In this document: positions 1 to 5,077 of the stretch, piece after piece
How positions within the stretch are numbered: the stretch's first letter is position 1
How the letters are laid out: every line of letters begins with the position of its first letter
Origin: an uncultured Ruminococcus sp.
Lineage (GTDB): Bacteria > Bacillota > Clostridia > Oscillospirales > Acutalibacteraceae
Assembly (NCBI GenBank): GCA_902767175.1
Contig: CACXGH010000217.1
Span: forward strand, 1 to 5,077
Length of the DNA stretch: 5,077 bases
Direction of reading: 5' to 3'
Position numbers and translations under genes: made by a program
Notes under the pieces: generated by a model
What the model was told of the DNA's origin: nothing
Database searches by the model: none
Seen by the model: the letters and a program-made list of their open reading frames with translations, nothing else

Positions 1-80
1 CAGGAGCTAAAGCTCCCCGACATCTGTTGACGGCGTCGCTCGCTCCAATCAAGCGAGCTTGTTGGAGCTTTGCTCCTTGT
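1..80. repeat. Palindrome-rich intergenic sequence, distal part (three hairpins)
   Basis: Three short inverted repeats follow one another: GGAGCT/AGCTCC at 3-8 and 11-16; GCTCGCT/AGCGAGC at 38-44 and 52-58 with a 7-base loop; and GGAGC/GCTCC at 64-68 and 72-76 with a 3-base loop. The GGAGC/GCTCC arm pair occurs at both ends. No credible coding sequence covers the stretch. Together with 101-184 it resembles the dispersed palindromic intergenic sequences I remember from Ruminococcus-type genomes, but copy number cannot be judged from one window. It may continue beyond the left edge. The hairpins are certain as sequence; the identity as a dispersed repeat is inferred. Confidence 0.55.
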
Positions 81-94
81 TTAAAATTTTATAC

Positions 95-130
95 ACAAAA
101 GTTTCGCTCAAGCCTTTTCAAAGGCTTGCG
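95..130 (-). terminator. Possible weak terminator of the operon
   Basis: Read on the minus strand, the 9-bp CAAGCCTTT/AAAGGCTTG hairpin is followed by AGCGAAACTTTTG. The only T-run is four long and starts 8 bases after the stem, so this is not a canonical intrinsic terminator. It is the best candidate downstream of the histidine kinase; the other hairpins nearby have no T-run on that strand at all. Confidence 0.25.
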
Positions 131-184
131 GATTCCAAAGGCAGAGCCTTTGGTCAGGGGTCTGGGGGCTGAAAGCCCGCAGCT
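101..184. repeat. Palindrome-rich intergenic element, operon-proximal part (three hairpins)
   Basis: Three hairpins are packed into about 80 bases: CAAGCCTTT/AAAGGCTTG at 109-117 and 120-128 (9 bp, very short loop); CCAAAGGC/GCCTTTGG at 135-142 and 146-153 (8 bp, 3-base loop); and GGGCT/AGCCC at 166-170 and 174-178. The order of stems and the spacer wording (GTTTCGCTC before the first, GGGGTCTGGGG before the third) match a family of intergenic repeats I recall from Oscillospiraceae genomes. It starts about 30 bases after the kinase stop codon. Possible roles are 3'-end protection or termination of the operon transcript, or a passive mobile remnant; the sequence does not decide between them. 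Confidence 0.6.
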
Positions 185-215
185 TAACATTTGGTGTTCA
201 GGATTCTGAAGCTTG

Positions 216-1652
216 TCATGCTTCAGGCATTGCAGATTCTTCTGAGGTATTATTCTCCTCTGTCTCCTGAGGAAGAATAGGTATCTTTATAGTAACAGTA
301 GTTCCGACATTCTCGATACTGTCAATATCAAGCGTTCCCTTATGGAGCTTTACTATCTCGTCAGCTACGGCAAGTCCTATTCCCGATCCTCTTACAGTCT
401 GATTTGCCTTATAGAATTTCTGCTTGACCTTTGAAAGATGTTCCTCAGGAATACCGCAGCCGTTATCAGCTATTACAATAACAATATTATCATCAACCTG
501 CTCTATGCTTACATTTACCACGCCGCCCTCAGATGAATACTTGAGAGCATTGTCTATTATATTTATAAATACCTGTCTCAGTCTGTTTCTGTCACCTACT
601 ACGGCTGGCAGTATTTCAGGCTCTTCATAGACAATATGCTTATTTTCGGCATTTGCACGCTCACGCTGCATATAAATAGACTCGTCAAGCTCCGCAAGAA
701 TATCTATCTTATCCATAATAAGAACCATTCTGTCCTGCTGTATCCTTGAAAAGTCAAGTACCTCCTCAACAATGCCGTTGAGCCGTTCTGTCTCTTTTAT
801 GATAATGCTGATACCCTTCTGTACGGTTCTGAGGTCTCTGCAGCCGTCAAGCTGCATTGTCTCAGCCCAGCCCTTTATAGCGGTAAGCGGTGTTCTCAGC
901 TCATGTGATACGGACGATATGAAGTCGTTTTTCATCTTATCAGCCGTACCAAGCTCCCCTGCCATATAATTTATCGTATCGCACAGATCGCCTATTTCAT
1001 CATCATAGAATTTATTTATCCTTGCTTCAAAGTCGCCCTGAGCTATTCTTTTTGCGGTCGTTCCTATCTCCTGAACAGGTCTTACTATGGATCTGAGGAA
1101 GTATGTACTTGAAACGAAGATAAAGAACAATATCACGACGCCTATCAGACATACAAATGATATGCTTATGAATATCTTGCGGTCTGCCTCCTCAAGCGAT
1201 ACTACATAGCGTATTGCTCCGAGCTGTTCGCCGTTGTCGTCATAGATAACTCTTGTAAGAGCCATTACATTTTCGCCTGAACTGAGACTTCCGTGCCAAT
1301 CCGCATACTGATCGTCAGACCTGAGAGCGGCGGTATAATCCGGCATTGCCTGCTGATTATCAGGTGCAAAGCCCGTTGAGGTTATCACGACCTGACCGTT
1401 CTCATTTATTACCATAAGCTCCATAAGCTCTTTATCCGGAAAGTTTTCTACATATACTCTTGCAGTAAGGATAAAATCGTCCTGATCCTTAAAGATATTT
1501 ACCAGCTCAGAGGAACGTCCGTTCAATATCTGACATATTCCGCTGTAATATGAATTCTGAATAACTATAGCAAAAGCTGCCGTCAGAACAAAAAGTATGA
1601 TCAGAATAACGCCGAAGGTGTTAATCAGCCATCTTTTTGTAATACCTCTCAA
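216..1652 (-). CDS. HAMP-domain sensor histidine kinase
   Basis: Membrane-bound sensor kinase of a two-component system, predicted to autophosphorylate on His and pass the phosphate to the regulator encoded just upstream. The 478 residues read in order: short cytoplasmic N-terminus; membrane segment about 10-32; extracytoplasmic sensor region about 33-160 with PAS/Cache-like wording (NGQVVITS, GEQLGAIRYVVSL); second membrane segment about 161-186; HAMP linker about 187-238; HisKA with H-box SVSHELRTPL and phosphoacceptor His250; HATPase_c with N-box INIIDNALKYS (Asn364, Asn368), G1 box DNGCGIP (396-402), F-box-like KFYKA (412-416) and G2 box GSGIGLAVA (422-430). All catalytic motifs are intact. 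An acidic tail of about 18 residues follows (461-478). The start is TTG: an in-frame TGA lies eight codons upstream, no ATG precedes the first membrane helix, and GGGGGAGG sits 8 bases before the TTG. The signal sensed is unknown. Last gene of the apparent operon, 58 bases after the regulator. Confidence 0.95.
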   Translation of the reverse strand: MRGITKRWLINTFGVILIILFVLTAAFAIVIQNSYYSGICQILNGRSSELVNIFKDQDDFILTARVYVENFPDKELMELMVINENGQVVITSTGFAPDNQQAMPDYTAALRSDDQYADWHGSLSSGENVMALTRVIYDDNGEQLGAIRYVVSLEEADRKIFISISFVCLIGVVILFFIFVSSTYFLRSIVRPVQEIGTTAKRIAQGDFEARINKFYDDEIGDLCDTINYMAGELGTADKMKNDFISSVSHELRTPLTAIKGWAETMQLDGCRDLRTVQKGISIIIKETERLNGIVEEVLDFSRIQQDRMVLIMDKIDILAELDESIYMQRERANAENKHIVYEEPEILPAVVGDRNRLRQVFINIIDNALKYSSEGGVVNVSIEQVDDNIVIVIADNGCGIPEEHLSKVKQKFYKANQTVRGSGIGLAVADEIVKLHKGTLDIDSIENVGTTVTIKIPILPQETEENNTSEESAMPEA

Positions 1653-1660
1653 GACTCTCG

Positions 1661-1668
1661 CCTCCCCC
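1661..1668 (-). promoter_or_regulatory. Ribosome binding site that fixes the kinase TTG start
   Basis: Minus strand GGGGGAGG, 8 bases before TTG at 1650-1652. It is a near-perfect Shine-Dalgarno site at ideal spacing and is the main argument for the non-ATG start. A small 5-bp hairpin (GTCTT/AAGAC, 1669-1683) lies immediately 5' of it and might modulate access, but it is weak. Confidence 0.8.
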
Positions 1669-1710
1669 GTCTTTCACCAAGACCAATCTATTCCTCTTAT
1701 GACTGTATCG

Positions 1711-2415
1711 TCACGAGGTCTCCCATTTATAGCCGAGTCCCCATACGGTGACTATGTACTTCGGAGATGAAGGTGTGTCCTCTATCTTCATTCTCAGACG
1801 GCGGATATTAACATCGACTATCTTTTCTTCACCGACATAAGCCTCTCCCCATACATATTTGAGGATAGCACTTCTGTCAAGTGCCTTGCCGGGATTTGAG
1901 AAGAAATACTCCATTATCTGAAACTCTACCTGCGTAAGCTCTATAAGCTTGCCGTTCTTCATAAGAGAATGGTTCTTAAGGTTAAGTACAAAAATACCCG
2001 ACTGTATTTCCTCCTTGAAATTATTCTCGGAGCGCATTTCTGCAATTGCAAGCCTTCTGTAGAGTGCATCTACTCTTGCGACAAGCTCTGTCGGGCTGAA
2101 CGGCTTTGTGATATAGTCATCGGCTCCGAGCATAAGACCGGAGACCTTATCCATTTCCTGAGTCCTTGCCGAGAGCATTATTATTCCCAGATTGCCGTTT
2201 TTCTTGCGAAGCTCCTTGCAGACCTGCAGTCCGTCCTTTTCGGGCATCATTATATCAAGTATCGCTATATCAAAATCACCGTTTGCTTCATCGTATTTCT
2301 GTAAAGCTACAGCGCCGTTTTCAGCCTCTGTGACATTATAGCCTCCGCGCTCAAGATTGATAACGACAAATTCTCTTATCGCTGTTTCGTCCTCTGCCAC
2401 CAAAATATTTTTCAT
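1711..2415 (-). CDS. OmpR/PhoB-family response regulator
   Basis: DNA-binding response regulator, 234 residues, the usual length for this family. The receiver domain (about 2-118) has the acidic pair Glu8-Asp9, phosphoacceptor Asp54 in ILDIMMP, Ser82 in MLSAR, and Lys104 in the KPF motif. The C-terminal winged-helix domain (about 137-232) has the recognition helix around DVNIRRLRMKIED (201-213) and the wing hairpin TVWGLGYKW (223-231). It presumably receives phosphate from the adjacent histidine kinase and acts as a cytoplasmic transcription factor. Its ATG start is supported by AGGAGG at 2424-2429 with an 8-base spacer. It lies 25 bases after the lipoprotein gene and 58 bases before the kinase. 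Targets are unknown; no direct-repeat operator is evident at the trmB promoter, so autoregulation cannot be argued from this sequence. The pair cannot be named PhoPR, ResDE or WalRK, because the diagnostic neighbours of those systems are absent. Confidence 0.96.
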   Translation of the reverse strand: MKNILVAEDETAIREFVVINLERGGYNVTEAENGAVALQKYDEANGDFDIAILDIMMPEKDGLQVCKELRKKNGNLGIIMLSARTQEMDKVSGLMLGADDYITKPFSPTELVARVDALYRRLAIAEMRSENNFKEEIQSGIFVLNLKNHSLMKNGKLIELTQVEFQIMEYFFSNPGKALDRSAILKYVWGEAYVGEEKIVDVNIRRLRMKIEDTPSSPKYIVTVWGLGYKWETS

Positions 2416-2440
2416 TGGTTTAACCTCCTGTCAGCTGCGG

Positions 2441-4168
2441 TCATACAGCAAATACCAAGCCTTTCAGCTCCTTCTCGGTTATATTCAGCTCGTCCTGAGC
2501 ATTAGTGAGAAAAAGCTGTCCGGCATATACAGCCTTGCTGTTTTCGGAATTTATTTCAAGCTGTATCAGACCTGCATGATTATTATCTTTCCACTGCTGC
2601 TCATTAAAGCGATATATCGTCAGCAGTTTATCTCCTATTGAAGCCGTCTTGGAATTCCACAGATAAAATGACATTTCTCTTGTTTCGGGGTCGCTCCTTG
2701 TGGTAACTGAGCCTACCCACCTGTCAGGCATTCTGAAATAATATCCGTCCTTTATGTTGATTACCGTATTCATAACGACATTCATCTTATTCTCGCCTGC
2801 ATCATAATTGCTCCACGATGTAAGATTACATACATTGGCTCCGGCTTCATCTACCGATGCATTCATCTGACTTACCACAGGAACTTCTATAACTCCGTCA
2901 TCGTTGATATCACGCGAGAATACGGCTTCTGTCCTGAGTGTCGGGTTAGTATAAATGCCGCTGCTGCCTGTTTTGTCAAGCGGATTATAAAGCTCATCAT
3001 TCAGACTGTCATAATATATCATCTGGGTACAATAAGTATTATCGCTGCGTCTGCAGTCAAGAATTATACCCTTCCTGCTCTGATTCCCTCTTATTACGAC
3101 CTTTGTACCGTCACTTTTGCTGCTCTCCTCTGTTATTGACTGTTCATCAGGCTCGCTTTCGTCAGATATATCAGGCTCTGATGAAACACTTGTCTGCTCC
3201 TGTACAGAGCTTTCACCGCTTGGCTGTGACGTCCGATGTTCTGAGCCTTCTGTGCTTGTCTGCGATGTCTGAGGTTCAGAGCTTTCACTGACCGTCTGCG
3301 ATGCCTGCGGTCCGGAGCTTTGACCGCTTGTCTGCGATGTCTGAGGTACGGAGCTTTCAACACCTGCCTGTGATTCCTGCTGTTCTGCCGGCGCTGTACT
3401 GTTCTCAGCCCTTGCAGATGCCGATGTATTTTTACCTGCTTCCGTATTGACGGCTACATCGCCGACAAGAATATTTGAAAAAGCGATAACATCGGAATTA
3501 AGCTCAAGAGAATTCTTTCCTACAGGTCTCTTGTCACGGTCGGAATACTGCAGCAGAGTAGCCACAGAGGGAGTGTCCTGAGTACTGAGTGACAGAAGGA
3601 TAATATCCTCGCTCATATCATCGGTTATATCGGTAACTATAAGCTCATCATAGGTCTGGTCAATGCCCATTTCATAGACCTCATCGGTATCCATAAGATA
3701 AGCTGTCAGGGATTTCTGCGATGAATTATAGCTTGTCCAGCCTATGAGTATTTCTTCCTTCTTATCGCCGTTTATATCGTAAAACATTACTCTGTCGACA
3801 CCGGACGCATTGTTGGCATAGGTACCGAGACATTTCCACTGCTTTTTATCATAGACTATAACGGATACATTCAGCTTTGTATCATTTTCTGTAGAATACA
3901 GTGCAAGAACATATTCATTGTCGGTATCTTCATTTCTGAATGTTATAGCAGAACGGTTTTCGCCCTTCTGAGGGTATTTTAGGTTATAGCTGCCGCCTGC
4001 CTCAGCGGAGATTATATCCTGAATTGCTGCCTTATCACCTGTTGCACGGGGCGGTCTGAGCAGGGAGTCACTGCCCATTGCCGCATCTGAGCAGCCGCAG
4101 AAGGACATAAGTCCTGCCGCAATAAGAGCAAGCGGCAATGCCTTTTTAATTTTCCTGAACAACTTCAT
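2441..4168 (-). CDS. Secreted lipoprotein with FG-GAP/VCBS-like repeats and a low-complexity linker
   Basis: Predicted surface lipoprotein, 575 residues from the ATG. Residues 1-25 form a Lys/Arg-rich N-terminus plus hydrophobic core ending in FCGC, with Cys26 as the probable lipidated residue; Phe at -3 is atypical, but G-C-S-D fits a lipobox. The mature part shows repeated units about 50 residues apart with Asp-rich, calcium-loop-like motifs: DINGDKKEE (131-139), the degenerate DITDDMSED (180-188) and DINDDGVIE (420-428). This suggests a beta-propeller of the FG-GAP/VCBS kind. About 241-355 is a Ser/Thr/Gln/Glu/Pro-rich linker with a 12-residue repeat, placed inside the repeat domain rather than at its edge. 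No catalytic motif is visible. A GTG directly before the ATG (start 4171) is an alternative start, but the AGAAGG-like ribosome site would then have no spacer. The start lies within the last codons of trmB, implying translational coupling; the regulator follows after 25 bases. Binding or sensing for the kinase is an inference from position only. Confidence 0.85.
   Translation of the reverse strand: MKLFRKIKKALPLALIAAGLMSFCGCSDAAMGSDSLLRPPRATGDKAAIQDIISAEAGGSYNLKYPQKGENRSAITFRNEDTDNEYVLALYSTENDTKLNVSVIVYDKKQWKCLGTYANNASGVDRVMFYDINGDKKEEILIGWTSYNSSQKSLTAYLMDTDEVYEMGIDQTYDELIVTDITDDMSEDIILLSLSTQDTPSVATLLQYSDRDKRPVGKNSLELNSDVIAFSNILVGDVAVNTEAGKNTSASARAENSTAPAEQQESQAGVESSVPQTSQTSGQSSGPQASQTVSESSEPQTSQTSTEGSEHRTSQPSGESSVQEQTSVSSEPDISDESEPDEQSITEESSKSDGTKVVIRGNQSRKGIILDCRRSDNTYCTQMIYYDSLNDELYNPLDKTGSSGIYTNPTLRTEAVFSRDINDDGVIEVPVVSQMNASVDEAGANVCNLTSWSNYDAGENKMNVVMNTVINIKDGYYFRMPDRWVGSVTTRSDPETREMSFYLWNSKTASIGDKLLTIYRFNEQQWKDNNHAGLIQLEINSENSKAVYAGQLFLTNAQDELNITEKELKGLVFAV
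3207..3386 (-). repeat. 36-bp in-frame tandem repeat (five diverged units)
   Basis: Units begin at 3207, 3243, 3279, 3315 and 3351, each opening with GAGC on the plus strand and each exactly 36 bases, so the reading frame is kept. The second and fourth units share a 22-base identical core (3254-3275 and 3326-3347) and differ at 7 of 36 positions; the third and fourth differ at 8. The left-most and right-most units are the most diverged. On the coding strand each unit specifies 12 residues of the type ESSxPQTSQTSx. This is an old minisatellite lengthening the disordered linker of the lipoprotein. Confidence 0.9.
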
Positions 4169-4171
4169 CAC
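4146..4171 (-). promoter_or_regulatory. Translational-coupling overlap between trmB and the lipoprotein gene
   Basis: The coding strand reads AGAAGGTGATGAAG here: a partial Shine-Dalgarno sequence runs straight into adjacent GTG and ATG codons in the lipoprotein frame, while trmB terminates with TAA 23 bases after the A of the ATG. With no properly spaced ribosome site, the lipoprotein is probably translated by ribosomes arriving from trmB. The ATG (4166-4168) is preferred because it leaves a minimal spacer after AGAAG. Confidence 0.55.
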
Positions 4172-4841
4172 CTTCTGTAGGGAGCTGTATTTTTTTAGCT
4201 ATCAGAAATTTTATTTTTATGCCCTCATCAGAGAACATCTTCTCATGCTCGGTCATGATATTATGCTCATAGCCCGAATTATGCAGATCGTATGTGATAT
4301 ATGTCACCTCAAAGCCGCACTCCGAGAAATACTCAAGGCTTTCAGCAAAAAGAGCGTCATCATCGGTTTTGAAATGTATCTCACCGCTGCCGGCAAGAAA
4401 AGTCCTGTAATGCATAAGCTGACGCGGGTGTGTAAGTCTGCGCTTTTTATGCTTTGTTCTCGGCCATGGGTTGCAGAAATTAATATATATCCTGTCCGCA
4501 ATATCCTTTTCCCCTATTATCATATCAATGCGCTCGATATTATGAGCGGTAAGAAGAACATTATCGGCAGGTCTGTTTCCCTCGGAAAAAACGCTGTCTA
4601 CCTTTCTTTTTGCAAGACCGAGCATTTCGTACTTTATATCTACTGCAAGATAATTATGTTCAGGGTCGGCAAATGCTGCCTGAGATACAAATCCGCCCTT
4701 TCCGCAGCCAAGTTCAATATAAAGCGGCTGTTCCCTCTTAAAACTTTCTTTCCATTTGTTCTTTTTCAGTTCGGGCTGCATTACAAAAAAGCTGCTCGCC
4801 TCAAGCTCAGGCTTTGCCCATGGTTTATGTCTTATTCTCAT
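4146..4841 (-). CDS. trmB: tRNA (guanine-N7-)-methyltransferase
   Basis: Cytoplasmic SAM-dependent enzyme that makes 7-methylguanosine at position 46 in the variable loop of tRNA. The 231 residues match the bacterial TrmB family in length and order. The SAM-binding motif ELGCGKGG is at 43-50, followed by the acidic residue of AVD (Asp68). The family signature NPWPRTKHKKRR (124-135) carries the conserved Asn-Pro-Trp-Pro and the basic tRNA-contacting stretch. FKTD (157-160) and the C-terminal GYEHNIMTEHEKMF (190-203), with Thr197 and Glu200, are also typical. The ATG start is supported by AGGAAAG at 4849-4855 with a 7-base spacer. It is the first gene of the apparent operon, about 30 bases downstream of the predicted transcription start. 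The final nine codons including the stop overlap the lipoprotein start. Nothing is missing or broken. The link with a sensory operon is probably co-transcription rather than shared function. Confidence 0.97.
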   Translation of the reverse strand: MRIRHKPWAKPELEASSFFVMQPELKKNKWKESFKREQPLYIELGCGKGGFVSQAAFADPEHNYLAVDIKYEMLGLAKRKVDSVFSEGNRPADNVLLTAHNIERIDMIIGEKDIADRIYINFCNPWPRTKHKKRRLTHPRQLMHYRTFLAGSGEIHFKTDDDALFAESLEYFSECGFEVTYITYDLHNSGYEHNIMTEHEKMFSDEGIKIKFLIAKKIQLPTEGDEVVQEN

Positions 4842-4878
4842 ATCAGCACTTTCCTATCCTGATTTTTTATCAACCTTC

Positions 4879-4904
4879 ATTATATCAAATACTCAGTTAA
4901 TCAA
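4879..4904 (-). promoter_or_regulatory. Extended -10 promoter for the trmB operon
   Basis: On the minus strand TGATATAAT (4879-4887) gives a perfect -10 hexamer TATAAT preceded by the TGn extension. The nearest -35-like hexamer is TTGATT (4899-4904), only 14 bases upstream, which is short; the TGn element would compensate for it. The surrounding 4862-4949 is strongly AT-rich. Transcription would start near 4872, leaving a leader of about 30 bases before the trmB ATG. The site lies just after the terminator of the upstream transcript, which is where an operon promoter is expected. Confidence 0.65.
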
Positions 4905-4949
4905 TTTTCTTAATAAGAAATAAAGGTATATTTTATAATTATTTCAAAG

Positions 4950-4984
4950 AAAAAAAGCCTTTGTCAGCCGAAACTGACAAAGGC
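4950..4984 (-). terminator. Strong intrinsic terminator of an upstream minus-strand transcript
   Basis: On the minus strand the perfect 11-bp stem GCCTTTGTCAG/CTGACAAAGGC (4974-4984 with 4957-4967) closes a 6-base loop TTTCGG and is followed at once by seven T's (4950-4956), then CTTTG. There is no T-run on the other strand, so it works in one direction. The gene or RNA it ends lies at or beyond the right edge. The trmB promoter begins about 46 bases downstream. Confidence 0.92.
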
Positions 4985-5002
4985 ACAGGCGGATATAACA
5001 AG

Positions 5003-5077
5003 CGTCGATGTCCCCCGCCTCTAAAGGCGGCGGGTGCCATACGTCCGTCGGTGGCGGGTTAAAATCCCCCACCGACG
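5003..5077 (-). ncRNA. Structured non-coding sequence; possible IS200/IS605 right end with omegaRNA 3' portion (partial)
   Basis: Two GC-rich hairpins stand in tandem. The first is CGTCGGTGG/CCACCGACG (5046-5054 with 5069-5077), extended by a GGG/CCC inner stem past a bulged C. The second is CCGCCT/AGGCGG (5015-5020 with 5025-5030), extended by CCC/GGG past another bulged C. On the minus strand they are joined by GGACGTATGGCA and followed by ACATCGACG. A stem-loop, a GGACG-type joint and a terminal subterminal hairpin is how I remember the right ends of TnpB-carrying IS200/IS605 elements, where the guide-RNA scaffold ends at the element boundary. No TnpB coding sequence is inside the window, no boundary can be proven, and the sequence is cut off at 5077. 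It could instead be an unrelated structured RNA or a dispersed repeat. Confidence 0.4.

Noticed and set aside
1..184. CRISPR array
   Set aside because: The hairpins differ in sequence and length and there are no identical direct repeats with regular spacers.
27..209. Plus-strand 60-codon frame starting at TTG
   Set aside because: It is a translation of the palindrome-rich intergenic element, has no ribosome site and uses a weak start. Such frames are common artefacts of dispersed repeats.
216..2415. Naming the two-component pair PhoRP or WalKR
   Set aside because: The domain layout is shared by many families, and none of the diagnostic neighbours (pst/phoU, or yycH/yycI/yycJ) is present.
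1969..2641. Two plus-strand frames opposite the regulator and the end of the lipoprotein gene
   Set aside because: Antisense shadows of well-supported genes, with composition typical of complementary-strand reading.
3133..3363. Minus-strand 76-codon Arg-rich frame with a periodic RHRRQAVKA pattern
   Set aside because: The periodicity is the 36-bp tandem repeat read in a second frame inside the lipoprotein gene; there is no independent start signal.
4245..4862. Plus-strand 205-codon frame opposite trmB
   Set aside because: It lies entirely antisense to a gene with unmistakable TrmB motifs, resembles no family I know and has no plausible ribosome site.
4950..5077. Riboswitch or attenuator controlling trmB, with 4957-4984 as the expression platform
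   Set aside because: I recognise no aptamer class in the two hairpins, no anti-terminator pairing was found for the 11-bp stem, and an extended -10 promoter lies after the terminator. An independent transcript end is simpler.

Overview
The window looks like chromosomal DNA from a low-to-mid GC Gram-positive anaerobe of the class Clostridia, most likely a Ruminococcus-type member of the Oscillospiraceae. The basis is the strong Shine-Dalgarno sites, the style of the OmpR-family regulator and HAMP-type kinase, a lipoprotein with FG-GAP/VCBS-like repeats, and a palindrome-rich intergenic sequence at 1-184 of a kind I remember as widely dispersed in such genomes. That assignment rests on recall; no search was run.

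All four convincing genes lie on the minus strand and read from right to left. A strong intrinsic terminator (4950-4984) closes a transcript entering from beyond the right edge. An extended -10 promoter (TATAAT at 4879-4884) then starts a new unit: trmB (tRNA m7G46 methyltransferase, 4146-4841), a 575-residue lipoprotein (2441-4168) whose start lies inside the end of trmB, an OmpR/PhoB-type response regulator (1711-2415) and a HAMP-type sensor histidine kinase (216-1652). The gaps are an overlap of 23 bases, then 25 and 58 bases, with no internal terminator, so a single operon is likely. The natural reading is an envelope-sensing module: a surface-anchored beta-propeller-like lipoprotein beside a membrane kinase with a small extracytoplasmic sensor domain and its regulator. 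trmB would be a housekeeping gene sharing the promoter. The ligand and the regulon cannot be read from the sequence.

The lipoprotein carries a Ser/Thr/Gln/Glu/Pro-rich linker of about 115 residues in the middle of its repeat domain. Part of that linker is encoded by a 36-bp tandem repeat (3207-3386, five diverged units).

The two ends of the window are non-coding. At the left, 1-184 is packed with six short hairpins, and a seventh spans the kinase stop codon. The operon therefore runs into a dispersed repeat rather than a textbook terminator. At the right, 5003-5077 holds two GC-rich hairpins in an arrangement resembling the right end of an IS200/IS605-family element, where the 3' part of a TnpB guide RNA (omegaRNA) would lie. 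The element's gene, if present, is outside the window, so this remains a hypothesis.
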